Source: Ignelater luminosus (Eukaryota > Arthropoda > Insecta > Coleoptera > Elateridae). Taken from it: DNA of 64,000 nucleotides. The translations under genes were made by a program, and so were the position numbers. Location: assembly GCA_011009095.1 (NCBI GenBank), contig VTPC01090453.1, forward strand, positions 1-64,000, given 5' to 3'. The notes below the pieces were generated by a model that saw only the letters and a list, made by a program, of their open reading frames with translations, made no database searches and was not told the DNA's origin. Positions 13,168-26,850 of this stretch are shown here, piece by piece (the stretch's first letter is position 1; every line of letters starts with the position of its first letter).

Positions 13168-13438
13168 GGCACCGCTCTGAAACTGCGAATGCGTCGTGGA
13201 TGCTGAAGAACAACGCGTCGCGGTATGTTTCAGCACCGTCACTTCCTATCGCTGTGCTCGCCGTCATTCGCGTACATCCCTACGGTTCTTGGCGGGATTA
13301 ACCGGAAGTGTTTGTTTTCATTGCGCACCTTCCGTGCCTGGCATTACCAGCCTCTTTATCAAATTATCTCGGTACGTGTTGTTTCATTGGTGTTTTAAGG
13401 AAAGAAAAATTTGCGGTTGTTTACTTTTTCCATCTTGG
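13160..13438 (+). promoter_or_regulatory. CpG-rich candidate promoter and 5' untranslated exon
   Basis: This is one of very few GC-rich, CpG-dense patches in an AT-rich window that is not repeat-derived as far as I can see. CpG words such as GCGTCG, CGCGTCGCGG and ATTCGCGTAC are concentrated between 13185 and 13310. Two possible splice donors follow on the plus strand: GTACGT at 13372 and the stronger GTAAGA at 13439. An 88-codon frame at 13196-13462 crosses both donors and carries no motif. My reading is a host transcription start with a mostly noncoding first exon, but no transcript evidence is available. Confidence 0.3.
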
Positions 13439-13444
13439 GTAAGA

Positions 13445-15860
13445 ATTATGTTTTTCTTATAAAAAGAATCTTTGATCTAATGTAAATTAAAGATGAATTA
13501 CATACATCTAATTGATTTTACGGTTTTTGTTTACATTGTGGTGATGCGTTTTATAAAATCTGATGGAAAAGGGACTGACAGTGGAGAAAAACTTTTGAAA
13601 TTTTAATTAATTCTCCTATAGAGAGAAGCTTTTGTTGTCATAAAAAGGAAAATGTGAAATATGCGTGCGTGTGTGTGTATGTATGTGAGTTGTGTATACA
13701 AAGTACAAAACCCTTTTAGAAGGTTTTTAATGGCAAACTGTCTGGATCCACTTTTTTGTTATTATTATACGACAGACACTGTGTTAAGTATCTGTCTCTG
13801 ACTAAACTGTCCTATTTATCATTAAAACATATGTAATCCATATATTATTTAGACGCCCCAAATTATAATTTCATTCATGGTATGAAATTCTATTTGATTA
13901 AATTAAATTTGACCTTACAGCAGCAAAATGATTTTAGACTTTTAATTAAAATGCCAAACTAACTTTGATCTTACTTGTAGGTTGTAATGTTTGCAAAATT
14001 ATTTTTAAATTTACTAAATTAACATTAAATGACACATATTATTCTATAAATTCCCCCCACAAGAATTTCAATTATTTTAACGACTGCTAATACCAAATAC
14101 ATGTACAGGAAAATTGGCTGCAGATAGAGCATAAATTTTTGATTGACCGAAGTAATCTGGGCCATATAAGTTATTAATGGGAATTTATATTCTCCTATCG
14201 GTTACGGGTTTCAAGAATCTTTTTGTTTCCTAAGCACGTAACAGTAAGTCGTAAGAATTCTACCGGGTTACTTTTTGCTGCTGCATTTTATCCATTGCGC
14301 CGAAACCCAACAAGCTGAGGCCAACGAACTTGAACAAAGAGGGTGAGGAAAGCCTAAGATATTTTTAATTTTCCTTTACGTTCCCCTTTTCGATATTAAA
14401 AGACCTTAACAATATAAATTTAAAAAATTATAGACATTTTTTAAATATTTCTTCTACTTCCTTTAAGAAACCTGATCTTCGGTATTGTTATTAAAATGGA
14501 GTTGCTGAAGTAAAGGTTGTTACCATTGTTGAGGATAATTAATTTTTATTATAGTCGCTTTATAAAGATGTATCAAAATATAAAATCGTTTTTGCTTGAA
14601 ATGTAAACGCAACGTGTACCCTGGGCAAGTGCCACACCCTTCAGTGAGAGATCTTTCCTGCGAGACCCGAGTTAATGCTGTGGAGTTACTAGGGCAGCAG
14701 GAATAGAATTCTAGATTGCAGGATTCTCTCTCACTGTAACAGTGGGATAATTCGAGTTTAACTACCCACTTTATACTTTACTTTCTACGTTCATAAAAGT
14801 ACCATGTTATGGAACAAGTTCAGTAATAGTAATTAAAACGGTCTGCAAACTTGTTAAATACACAATAATACACAACAGAGATAATGACGACGATAACGAT
14901 CGCTATAAATATAAACTGGTTCAAAATACTTTTATGAACATTAGATTAATTTGCTGAAAAAATAAACAATTTTGTTTAACAAGGTTTGTAATTGCTTTGG
15001 AGATTTAGTGAGTAAATCTTTATATTTTTTCGATGTGGGTAATAATAATTAATTTAGATGGAAAAGAAGGAAATTGTGTAAATATTTAAATGCCTTTTTT
15101 AAAAGGAAATGATGGTAGTATAAAATGAATAGGTAGGCACATGGCGTATAATTGCATTGTTATTAAATTGGGGAAAGTTGTTACAGTGTAAAAGTTTGAA
15201 ATTTTCAAAATGTTTAAAATAAGAAGTTCTACTAGTTCTACAAAAAAACTTGTTGGCAAGTTTTTTTAAGATTTAGATTTTATTTCAAAAATTATTGAAA
15301 TTGCACAGTCAGTTGCATTCAATTGTTCAGTTCGCTAGGAATTCATTTTGAAGATTGAAGCGACATTTCCCAATGCTTTTAGCTGGAAAGTCTGTGCTGG
15401 ATTATTTCTAATGAGAAAATATCCATTATAATTTACTACAGACTGACTATTCAACGGTTTCTTAGGTAACATCTATTGTTGTCATAAAAATAAAACTGAT
15501 TATAGTGGATTGCAGACATAAATTCGTTGGGCGCGATATCGTCAAGCAAAGTTTAGGTAAATTGACATCATTGTGATTTAATAATGATAAGTAAGTCGAG
15601 TTTGTATGAGTAATAGGAAAGAAAAACGTTTGGCAATAAATTCTATTTTATTCGGAAATAACGCATCTCACGGAAATAACACCATAATAAATTTCTTGTC
15701 AAGTTTATTTCAAAGACACCCTATATACTTCGAAAATTTCTTGCCTTTTTACTATGCTTTAGAAAGCGGTAGATCTAGAAGAGTGAAAGTAGGATAAAAA
15801 CATAACGCTAACCAACTGTTGTTGATTACAAGAATTAGAGAGATTATTTATTGCCATTTT
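13445..15860. other. probable intron or intergenic DNA
   Basis: A GT-rich run (GTGCGTGTGTGTGTATGTATG) lies near 13664. A moderately GC-rich patch near 14600-14760 contains CCCTGGGCAAGTGCCACACC but is not identifiable. A 63-codon frame at 15606-15797 has no known motif. Confidence 0.4.
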
Positions 15861-15869
15861 GAGCAGAGC

Positions 15870-15945
15870 CGGCTTAAGACGTTAAGCCAGTGAGGCAACT
15901 GCTTCAGGGTGCACAGTTATGGGGGCGCAAAGATCAGTAAACCTT
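15870..15945. repeat. possible hAT-type terminus
   Basis: CAGAGCCGGCTTAAGACG resembles the CAGGGCCGGC start of many hAT-family elements. A related word, CAGGGCCGTTCCAAGCGTAT, occurs at 25492. No matching opposite ends or eight-base duplications were found at either place. Confidence 0.25.
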
Positions 15946-16189
15946 TGCAAGCTCAAATTGGGACCAATAAATCTCAAACTGAAGTTCATTGATCCCAATT
16001 TGAAATTGATTGGTTGCAATTTGAGCTTGAAAAGGTATAGATTATTGCATGATGTAAAGACAAATGGAATAAATAGTTTAAATACATTAACTCAGAGGGC
16101 AGCAGCGCAGTACCTCCCAAATCTCTTCAAGCGTACTATTTAACTTGATTACAAACAAAAAACATGGACGCAAAAACAAAACCTTCTGT

Positions 16190-18640
16190 AACAAAAAAAA
16201 TCAATTTTTTCCTTTTCCTCAAAGATTCTTTTTGCCATCCTTCCATCTCCCATTCTGTGTATGTGGCCTAGCCAGCTCAGTTGTCTTTCTTCGATGATTA
16301 TTTCTACTGGAGTTATGTCAAGTTGGTTTCTAATTGTTGTATTTCTTATTGTCTCTTCTCGTTTTATTCTCGATGCTTCTTAGAAATCTCATCTCCGTAG
16401 CTCCGATTTTGCTTTTGAGGGTTGGCCTCACAACTTTTTAATAAATCTCCGTTTTTATTTCCTTTGGCATGTTCTTCTTTCCAAAAAATATCGATATTAG
16501 TATGTTATATAATTTTCCTGCCTTCCCTATTGTTTCATTTATTCTTCGTTTACGGTTCCTTTCTCATCTATAATCGTTCCCAAGTAGTTAAATTTCTTTA
16601 CTTGTTTCAATATTTTTCCCCCAATATTAATATTGTGTTTCCTTTCTCTGTCTGCTATTATCATTGTGTTTGTCTTCTCTAGATGTATCTCCATATTTAC
16701 CTTCTCTAGTTCTTCCTGGTATATTGTTATGTTTCTCTGTAGTGTAGTTCCCTACATTTATACTTCTACATCTTCTCTTGCTCTTTTTTATAGCATCATC
16801 TAGTATTATGAAGAACAGCAGCGGGCTTAGGACGCATCTTTGTTTCAGATTCATTCTGCGGATTCTTCATTGTGCTTTCTTACCGTTTTTTGTTATTTTG
16901 GTAAAGCGCTTTTATGATTTTGATCATGCCTTTCTTTCACTCTCCCATACATCTCTTCTTTTTACTCTGCCGAAAGCTTTCTTTAGGTCAATGAAGCAGA
17001 TATGTATTTCTCTGCCTTTTTTTTGTTAGTTTTTTTTCCTAATTGTCTTAGTATAAATATCAGGTCTTGGGTACTTCTGTCTTTCCTAAACCCGTATTAT
17101 GAGTCTTCCAGTTTTTCTCTTAATCTTCTCTCTTTTATTCTTGTTAGTACCTTTTCTGTCATACTTGTTAGGGTTATGCCTCTGTAGTTTGTACAGTTCT
17201 TTGTGTCACCTTTTTTATACATTGGTAATTATTCCTATTTTCAATTCCTTGGGTATATTTTTTGTCTTTACAATTTTTAGTAGATCGAGGAGACTTTTCT
17301 TTGCTTTTGCTTTTCCAGTTTCAGTTTATTGATTGCTTTGTTAGTTTTTTCTTCTGTTATTGGCGATATATTATTTTCGGTTATCTCAATTTCTGTTGTC
17401 TTCTTCTTCTTGCATGGATTCTGTTAATTCTTTAAAGTACTGCTTCCACCTTTCCATTATATCATTTTCGTCTGTTAGTATATTTCCTGTTTTTTGGTCC
17501 AGAGGGTGTTTTCCGTTTTAGTTGCTTTAGTGTCCCAAAGATTAGTTTTTGGTTTTCTGTATAGTTAGCTTTCATCTTGTGGCCGAATTTTTCCCATGAT
17601 TTTTGCTTGGCACTTTTGATCATCTGTTTTATTACTGTTCTGGACTTTTTATATCGTTAATAGTCATCCCCCTTTTTTGTTCATACATATTGTTTCCACC
17701 TATTTCCTTTTCTTTGATTTTGGACTGAATGTCTGGTGTCCACCATTGGCTTCTCTTGGTGTGTGTATTTATCATCTTTGTTATTCCACAACTTTCTTTC
17801 GCTGCCTTTAGTATATTCTTTTTAAAGAATATCCACTTGATTGATAGTTAGTTGATTCGAATAGGTCTTTTATTTTTTGTTAGTATGTTGCTCTTTCTTT
17901 TATTATTTTTCTTCTCTTTTCCTTATTTGCATTAACTGTAGCTGTTAGAATTTCCATGCGTACCAAATAGTGATCGCTGCCTATTTCTGCGTGTCTGCGG
18001 AGTTTTACATCTTTGATCTTTCTCCAAGTTTCTGTATTTACGATGAAGTAGTCTATGAGTGACTTTTCGTTTCTACTATTTACTTCTCTTGAATATTTGT
18101 GGATGTCTTTGAGTCCAAATTTTGTATTTGTCATCACTACTTCGTTTTCAATGTATATATGTATAGCCTGGAGCCGTTATCATTTCTTGTTTTCTTTCCG
18201 TTGATTTCCATGTATCTCTCTATTCCTTCGTTTTCGTTTCCTACGCGCCCATTCATATCCCCGAATAGTATAGTATTTCATTCCCCATTGTCTAGTTTAC
18301 ATTGTAAGGTTTCAAAAAATTTATCTTTTTCTTCTTTTTTTTGCACTATCGCTTGGTGTGTATGCAACAATTATAGTCCGTGTTTCGTTCTCTTTGATTT
18401 TTATTTCGCTTCTAAATATTGTTTCATTTACATATAATTCCTTTTGTACCTTTCTCATTTCTTCGGGTTTTATTATCAGTCCTACTCCTTCCGCTCCTCT
18501 TTGGTTTTCATCTACTCTCGACCAATACAGTCAGTATTCGTCTTTTAGTTCTTCTATTCCGTGACCTTTTTTTTTAAATTTCTGTAACTCCTGAGTAGTC
18601 TAAGTCCCGTGCTTTCATTTCTTCAATTATCACATTTGAA
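16190..18640 (-). pseudogene. decayed LINE retrotransposon, endonuclease and reverse transcriptase
   Basis: Read on the minus strand, the order is endonuclease, linker, reverse transcriptase, C-terminal tail. Endonuclease pieces include EGVGLIIKPEE near 18500 and IDYFIVN then IGSDHYLVRM at 17950-18080, so the catalytic SDH motif is present. The polymerase piece at 16627-16854 reads QRCVLSPLLFFIILDDAIKK, the palm motif LKQGCVLSP of the family with one change. The tail near 16250-16400 resembles MRFLRRIENKTRRDRIRN and LSWLGHIHRMGDGRMAKRI, a C-terminal pattern common to these LINEs. Stops and frame shifts break every domain. At about 2.45 kb it is probably 5' truncated. RTE-like is my best guess for the clade. 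Confidence 0.75.
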
Positions 18641-18649
18641 ATAATAATA

Positions 18650-21600
18650 ATAATATTCAGGAAGATGAAACTCCTTTCTTCACTTGTGAAGAACAGGATC
18701 GTGGTCTCTCAGATGCAATTAGAATAAATCTTAGGCCTTTTGAAATCTCGAACATCGTTCTTTGAGGAGGAGGGTAGAGTGTCGAATTATTTTCGATTAT
18801 TTTCGTATTGAACAGATCAACTTTTGCGTTTTCAGACTTGATCGGGACTTCTGTGCCTTAGGTAGCTCAAATCAGATTACAATATAGCTCTTCAGTCTAG
18901 ACAATATCTTCAAATGCCTCGTCTGGAAAAAAGTTATATTCTGATACCTAAAGTAAGGTTCAATAATACGGCAATAAGTTAAGAACTTCCTGGTGCATTT
19001 TTGTCTCCAGTTTTCCAAAGAAGTTTTGTTTAAAAAATAAAATTTGTCTGTTATTATTGTTAAATATCTGTTAAGAAAAGTCTATATTTGCACATGTCAG
19101 GCGGTTTGTACTGGTTAGAATGATATTTTGTGGATCATTTGTCTTCTTGGACGATCAATCCTGATTTGCTGACAGTTTTCCTTAGCAACAGTTACTTTTT
19201 TTTCAGTCTCCTACAATATTTTCGCTAACTGTTTCTTTTTTCCAAACGTCATTGTCGGTGACAAATAAAATCTAAATCCAACGCCGATGAACAGCACTTA
19301 ACGATTTTTGCTTCTTAACAAAGTTCTGATTGTTTTCTCCTTTTTCTCAGAGAGGAATAAATTTTAAGTTCTAGTTTAAACTTTTAATACAAAGAGTAGC
19401 AGTTGCCTTCTTTCAGAATACTTTGAGAAAGATTGATCTAGAGCACCGAAATCTATTAATCTAAACCAAGGCCTAAATTGATTACTTGTTTAATATTTAG
19501 GCTATAAAAGACCAATTACCTCGTTATCTTTAAAGTAAATATAAAAATCAATTAAGCTTGTATCGCACTGCTAAGCTGCTCACGTAAAATATAATTTCAA
19601 GACCGCTGACATTACAGGCACCTTTTGCTACTAGTTTTAATGATCATAACTTACGTTTAGTGATATTCTCACTTATAACATTTGATTTTATATGAAAGTA
19701 TTTTGGATACTGTCCACAGTTTCAGAAAATCGACTTTATCTTGTAGAATTTGCTTTTAAACTTCAGTAGAAATTACTTAATTCTAAACTAAATAAAATTG
19801 CGTTGTCTTGTCCAAAAAAAACATCTTGGCATTTGTTATGCATTACTCTTGGTATCACGTGGAAGGGTGCAAAGCTCTGGGAGTACTAAATCCTGAGGCT
19901 GGTCCTGATCTTAAGGTAGTTTCAGAGGTATACTTTTAATTGAGAATAAAGCTTGAAAACAGCTTAATCAACCCTACGATATGTTGTTGTTAAATTGACT
20001 TCAAGTCTACTAAAAGTCCTTTTTTCACAAATCGGTCTATAAGATCATGTTTGACATGTAAAGTAATTTCCATTGTGGCAAGTCATATGGAGATTTGCTT
20101 ATTTGTTTTACCAAGTAGTTTGCTAGTTTGATTGGTGTTTACGTAAACTAATATAAGTTTTCATATAAAATCGCATTTTGCTTTACTAGAACAAAGAGAA
20201 ATTCTGAAAACGGAACAGCAGAAGAGGCTGTGCCTTTAATGCAATGTAATTAATGGATCGATCTAAAATACAAGATTGCATAAAAATAGTTAGTTGTGAT
20301 TGTCAAAAAACAAAAGAGTATATCGAAAAATGTGCCTAGAACAAGGAATATTGTTTGAGTTTCTTGCCAATCTTAAAATTGCAAAATTTTCGAATGTCTC
20401 TAACAGACCTAAATCTGTTCTAAGCTACAGTTCATAATTATAATTGCTACCTCGCTATCAAGGCAGGCTTGTACCCTCCGTACCGACGACTTGCTGATTG
20501 CAAATGATTTCTGACCATTGACAGATCGAGTCTGCAGAATTCTGTACTTATGTTACCCAGCTGCTTTTTGAGTTTTCGCCGAAACAGCATAGCTTTTTAT
20601 TCGTCTTCACAATCAAAAATCAAAGAATTATAGATCAGACGTTCGAAGTGCCCATGGCACTAGGTCTTTTCGTCAAAGTTGTGATATAATCATTCTTGCG
20701 CCAAAGGAAACTCGTCCAACAATTTGTTGTTTGAAAAGAAGAACCGCAAACACGTTGATAGATATTACAGCAAAGATTCTAAAAAATGGAAGTTCCCATC
20801 AATTTGTTGGAATAACCAAAGACAAGATTAAACCCTGCTTAGAATATTCACTTGTTATACACCTTGGACAAGTTGGAGAGTTCTCCAAACTAACTACATA
20901 ACGAGATAACTCCACGAGTTTGCGGATTTCAACCACTGGTCTAAAATATGGAATTTTATGTACATCAAGAACTCGAAGAATCCAACCAAAGCCGTGCCTT
21001 ATATTTAGTCCCACGAAGTAGATGCCTGTTAGTAAACTTTTATAACGTGCCTTTATCAGAAGGTGCAGTGTACTTATGATATCATCATCGCATTTTTTTC
21101 AAACAAAAGCAAGTTATCTTTTGTTTGTTTGCATGGGGACAAAAAGTACAACTTTTAGCTAAGATGAACTGTAATTTGTTAGTAAGTTAATTAAACTCCA
21201 TGTTATAGAACCACTATCTTTATGATTCGCTGAATAAATTCTTGTCTTTCTAGGGTGGATCAGTTTGACAAAAGTCGGTTTTAAGGCTTGCAGGAGTTTT
21301 TGATGACTTCTTGCTTCCTACCTACATAAGGTGACGCTTCCATACGCCATGGTAAACCGTTTGGTTTAAGACTTCTTTAGAAGTGGTCAGTAGGTTTAAA
21401 TTAGGGTATATTTTGGAATACTTTCGGTTTAATCAATTGTATATCGAATTTACGTGATGAGGTGGTGGTGAAAGAAGTTTGTTTTGCCTTTGAGTACATT
21501 TTGGAAGCAGTTTACAGTGAAATAACATTACCTTTTGGTGGTTGGCTTTCCAACTTTAGCAATCCCGGGGAGTCTGTCTCTGTTTATTCTGTCTATGTGT

Positions 21601-21680
21601 TTGCTCCATTCTTTCCGCCTGACTTTAGTAAATTGTATAATGTCTTGTATTACACATTGTTCCCTTATCAGATGGCTGGG
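18650..21680. other. no gene recognised
   Basis: AT-rich DNA beginning with an (AAT)n run at the edge of the LINE. A GC-richer patch near 20460-20580 was not identifiable. Frames here are short and carry no family motif. Confidence 0.4.
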
Positions 21681-21684
21681 TACT

Positions 21685-22140
21685 CTGTCTACCTAAACCA
21701 GGTCAGGGCTCTAGGAGGGCTGGGGCAGCGTTGCTACACTATTCTTGAGCAGGAACTCCCTCACGCGTAGTGACGCGTCACTCAGCGCATTGTCTTGGTG
21801 GAGTACCCACGTAGCGGCGATTTCCTCTTTTAACCTCTCGAGCACTTCCACGTAGAATACCTCATTAAAAGTCTGTCAGGATGATACAAACTCTTTCTAG
21901 ACCACACCCTTGGCATCGAAGAAGGCAATAAACACGGAGTCTGAATTCAAAAGATCCACAGGGCCCACATTTCCGGTGGTTGATGGGCGTCCAGAGTGTT
22001 GTTTTGCCTTGACGTCTTCCTTGCCGTCTTTGAACATATTGAACCATTGCAAAATTTGCCATTTTGATAAAGCATCCTCTTCGCAGGCGTAGCGCTGTTC
22101 CACAGTACACTCCATCTTGTCCCGTGACCGACCGACAAAA
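21685..22140 (-). pseudogene. mariner-type transposase scrap with internal deletion
   Basis: The minus strand from about 22115 reads MECTVEQRYA, then WFNMFKDGKEDV and HSGRPSTTGN, which matches the helix-turn-helix end of a mariner transposase (family form FKDGREDVEDE, RSGRPST). It jumps within a few residues to FIAFFDAKGVVWKEFVS, which belongs in the catalytic half, where the family reads FFDAKGVIHKEF. The protein between these points, including the first catalytic Asp, is deleted. Further traces (VFYVEVLERLKEEIAATW, then VLHQDNALSD) continue to about 21740 in another frame. No inverted repeats were found. Confidence 0.65.
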
Positions 22141-22144
22141 CACA

Positions 22145-25100
22145 TGTTCACTTTAACCGCAATCCTCACTTTGTACATGCGGAGGGACAACTGAAACCGG
22201 TCGCATTGTGCAGCTGAGACCCCTCACTAACCATCCAATCCAAAAATCCCCCGGGAGAAAATCAGTCGCATTACTTTCAGGACAAACCCTTGTTATCATT
22301 AGTTGTTAATAATTTCGGAACAGTTTCAAAATGTGTTACCTGAATCTAATGAAATGACTATCTCTAGTAGACTTAACTTGAGCAGAAAAACAAAATAAAC
22401 AAAAATGTAAAAGCTGTCTTCTACTTTTTTATCTTTCTTTATTCATAGCGACAATCTACCATTGTGAAATTTAAATAAAACGAAAACAATGTCTTCTTTG
22501 CTCTTGAGCACAAAAGAAAGGTTCGTAAAAAAAAGATAAGAAAGAAAAAGTAGTTAAAGCAGCTCCGGTGACTACCTTCACCACTAAGAAAAACCATAAA
22601 GAGCCTTAATGAAGGTTTTAAGTTTTAGTCCTCTAGATGCATGCATAGCTTCTTTATCCAATTCCAAAAATCTGTAAACTTGAAGAATTTATTAACTATA
22701 ATGACTCTCACTTACAAAGACGACGGGCAAAGCCTTACTTAAGATTTTTGTATTTGTCAAGTTACCGGACACCAAACTCATCGGTCAGTTGAAAAAGCTT
22801 TCAAGAATTTGTTGATCCTCTTTCATTCTTACTTTTTAAAGAAGATAAGTACTTTTGCTTTTTCATTACCTTATGGTTGAATAAACTCAATTTCAATAGT
22901 CTAGACAAAATGGTTTGCTTTGTGCTTGAAAACATCCGGCAAGTTACACAATACTCCATCAAGAAGCCAAATACCATACATAGTTATATCATATCGTTGC
23001 TTACGATGGGTTGATTTTGCACCTTATAACGATGGTACAGCCAATGCAAACTGGAATCGGACGTTTTATCCTGGATCGACTAGATCAGATTTTGATTATT
23101 GCTCCCCTGCGAATGCTTTGTTTTTTCATTTGTTTTATCGAACTTGAATTAGTTTTTTTGTTTTAATCCTCATTTGCTATCTATTGGTGTTTACTAGTTT
23201 TTGAGTAGTGATCTCTACTGCGATCAAGGTGTGTTGATATTCCTGATATTACTATCTGGTAGATTTGTTCTAGCTTTGTTAATCTCAAAGTAAATAGAAT
23301 AGATTGACTTCCATTGTTCCGTTGAATTTTGAATCTAAGGGTTATCTTGATATCACATAGCTATATTTGTGAATGGAAAAAGAAATATAAAAGCGAGAGA
23401 ACTGTTTTAGCAAATGAGTAGTTAATATCTTAATAGAGAAACGGAGAAAATTACTGAAATGTAGTAAAGTTATGAAGGAGCTGACTGTATTCAAATTGAA
23501 ACATACTAAGTGTAAGATAAACCATCTAATTTGCTAAAACACCATGTATGGGAAAACCAAAAAATAATCATGCCATAATATATCCCTAATTAGCCTAACG
23601 ATTTTTTAAATGAAGCTTTTTTGTAAAATAAACATTAAAGGAGATACATCCATATTATAAGCGTGGTTTTGAATTTTCCAGACATCCTGGACGCGCAATT
23701 AACAAAGAAGAATTTTAAAGACTATTTTTGTTACAGTGGCATAAGCAACGGCTATTTTAGTCGTAAGGGTCGGACGGATTATTACTCGCAATTGTTGTGA
23801 TTTGTTGGCTATTATAATAAGATGCCGTGTGAGTTGTTTTCTAATTTCAACCTGCAAATTGGTCGTTTGATTATTATAAAACGTAACACATTGAATTTGC
23901 TTTGAATTTAGACTTTAGAATACCATTTATAAAATGCACAAAAAAGGATCAACATATTTACAAGTTACTTACCTTATCGATGAACTACTCAAATAAGCTA
24001 GTACCGTATGCGAATAAAATAACATCTTCCTATTCTGAAAATGGAAGACCATATCCAGTTGAGCCTTTTAAAGCAATATTTACAAAATTTATTCCTTTCG
24101 TGGAGCGCCTAACACTTTCCAATAAATGTGAATCCAGCTATTTTACAGTTTTTCAATCCATATAGAGTTTCATTTTTATTGAAAAAGTTCTATATATACA
24201 ATTATTACAGAAAATCGTTTTATTTTTATATTAATCATTTCTATAATTATTTCCAGGAAGATTATTATAACCCCAAAACCTTTACAACGAACGGTCTTCA
24301 ATCATCCTCTGTAAATTATTTTTGTGACCTTTATACACAGCAACCTCCAGGAAAACCTTTCAAACCCAAATAAAATAGTAATATTTTCATTTAACAGTTG
24401 ACTTACTGGCATACTTTTTGCAATCCCTCATGGTCCTGTTTATTAACAACTAGTAATTAACTTGTTTGAAGACCAACTTAATGAAATATTCAGCTAGCTG
24501 TTCGTTCGTTGTAGGTATAAAACGTATCAATTATTATTTATAGGTTTTACGATCGCATTCTGTTACTCATTCAATAATTTATTTTTGGAATGCATTTGTG
24601 ACCGCAAAGAGAGTTTCTAAGGTAGGTACCCATATGAAACCCTACTGACAACATTGATGAATTTATTTTTAGGTGAACTTGACTGTATGTATATGTATAC
24701 ATTTGCTATAGGTTGCACTTTACATTTTACAGTTTAAATAAACACAGCACCCACGTAATATGTTCTTTAAATAGAATTAATTTCAATGAAACCGAATGCT
24801 TATTTTGCTTAACTTTTCGTTATGGATTTAATTACGTTGTAGTACTTACACATAGTTATCTGGAATAAAAATTTTCTGCAAGCAGCTTTTTTTTGTTTTA
24901 ATTGCTGCATACAGAGTGTTTTGAAAATAAATGAGAAACCTAACAATTTATTTTCAGTGGCGTAGGTGGCATCTTACTATTTATATTAATTGTTGGTTTT
25001 TAGATGTCATCTTTGACAGACAGCCAGATCTGAGATAAATCACACTATTCAAAAAGATCCAAGTTTACGGAAAGTATGTGATTAGAGCACAAAGAAGAGA

Positions 25101-25800
25101 CATGACTGTTCCGTGTTTGCAGAGATACACTGTATATACGTACACATCATGTTACTTAAACTCCAAGTAATTCAGCAATTGCCTAAGAGATACTCGACTT
25201 CAAGCTGCGAATCTTCAGTTAATAAGAAGTAGAAATACGTTTTGAATTTAAAATAACAGTTTTGAAAGTAAAACCTGAAAAACTTATGACGTCCAGGTTA
25301 AACTGTGCAATAACACAAGGTTAATTGAAAGAAAGGCAAACAAAAGCATTCAAAAACGTTATTAACAGTCTGTCGTTTCTATTGATTTGAAAAGATGTGC
25401 CGCAAACAGTACACAATAGCTATGTACATTGCTGCTGTGTAGATTGATAATCCAAAGATCTACTAGTTGTAAAAGTGCTAATACTAAAGTCAGGGCCGTT
25501 CCAAGCGTATGTGAAGGGTGTGCGCAGCACGCTGGCGGCAGCCCCAAAGAGGCGGCATCGACAGATTGACAAAGAAAGTACACTAGGTCATCAATAACAC
25601 ATGTTTTAATTGAAATTCTGCAATTGGTGTTGGAAATAAAACTATAAAGAATCGAAAGATGATGTAAAAAGAGAATGACCCTTTTGTCAATCCATCTAAC
25701 ACTAAAGTAATTCTCTTCGCCAAGAGAAAAAAGCAGAAGGTTTAAAGGAACCCATATTTTACGGTAGACCTCTACTGTTTGTGCAGGAAGCAAAGCTTAT
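22145..25800. other. no gene recognised
   Basis: AT-rich DNA. A TA followed by CAGAGTGTTTTG at 24912 looks like a transposon end without partner. A hAT-like word sits at 25492. The 143-codon frame at 25362-25793 on the minus strand crosses that repeat and shows no domain; I do not regard it as a gene. Confidence 0.4.
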
Positions 25801-25999
25801 AAAAACTGGAAGTCACGTCGACAAGGTGGCAACCAAGTCAACTGCGATACTCTAGCAGTTACGCTAGGTGATACGTAGATTCTGGAAAATCAGTTCTCAG
25901 ATAGCCTACTAGATCTACCCGGGAATTATCAGTCCTAGACCACTATATGATTTAGTGGTGGGGTCGCTTAAAGGCTGGCCAAACTACGACACTTGGCCT

Positions 26000-26495
26000 G
26001 TCTGGGTATGACTTCTTGTTCAGGAGTGGATGTGGAAGGAGGTTAGCCTCGTTTGGATTTCTAAGCACAGCTAGATTTAGGGTCAGAACCACTTTTAAGA
26101 ATATGAAGGCAACAGATCTTGTTAGCCCTGAATGCATGGACTTAGGAACGTCAAAAGGTAAACTACAGCTAAGAAGCAATAGCTACCGCCAGGCAAAAGA
26201 CCATATAACCGGTTTTGACTTGCTAAAATTAGACTGACTAGTCTTCTTATTGGGATCACGGGCCGCTACGCCTTAAGAAGCAATCTCTCTTTTGTAAGTG
26301 TACAGGAAGACTCGATATACCCTAAATGTGGGAATGGAGATTAAACATCTTTCCATTTTTTGGAAGAATGTGAGGATTATGAGATGCTGGGATCACAAAA
26401 AATTGTAACTAAAAGTTTAAGAGAAATATTGTTAGAACACATTGAACGGCCAAAAAATGTTCAGGTTGACTTAATTCCGGGAAAGTCTTTATGAT
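26000..26495 (+). pseudogene. jockey/R1-type LINE ORF2 C-terminal fragment
   Basis: The plus strand resembles the 3' end of a LINE polyprotein that carries RNase H and a terminal zinc-knuckle region. RQAKDHITGFDLLKLD at about 26190-26235 matches the linker after RNase H. In a shifted frame near 26250-26410 comes GRYALRSNLSF, then YPKCGNGD and FHFLEECEDYEML, which fits the family C-P-x-C-G...E-x-x-x-H-x-L-x-x-C pattern. A stop interrupts it after GNGD. The ordinary protein continues upstream into RNase H, but only a weak trace is left. The family differs from the endonuclease-type LINEs elsewhere in the window. Confidence 0.6.
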
Positions 26496-26699
26496 CTAAT
26501 TGCAACTCAAAGATTTTTGTTCATAAAGAAACAATAGATATGTATGTTGACTATTCACCAAATGAGAACCTTCCGTCGTTAGAAACAATAGACAAATTGG
26601 ATTCTGCTTGTACAGCTTTAGGCGTCGATCCTATTTCGAATATTTTAAAATTAAGTGTGATTTAATAATGATTTAAAGAAAAAAGATATAAAGAAAGAT

Positions 26700-26848
26700 G
26701 TGAATACAAAGAAATCAAACAAAATAACAAATAGGGTACTTATAGGAACGTGGAACGTCAGAAGTGTGTATGAAGAAGGAGCAATAAAACAATTATTACG
26801 TGAAACTGAGATATACAAATGTGGCATAGTAGGGCAATGCTAAGTACC
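26700..26848 (+). pseudogene. LINE endonuclease N-terminal scrap
   Basis: A plus-strand frame reads GTWNVRSVYEEGAIKQLLRE, then EIYKCGIVG. This is the standard opening of an APE-type LINE endonuclease (GTWNVRG...EGALKQL...YKCDIVA). It breaks at a stop before the metal-binding Glu region. Only about 45 residues remain. Confidence 0.7.
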
Positions 26849-26850
26849 AT

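Noticed and set aside
25362-25793. 143-codon minus-strand open frame
   Set aside because: No domain or signal recognised; it overlaps a hAT-like repeat word and its composition follows the AT-rich background.
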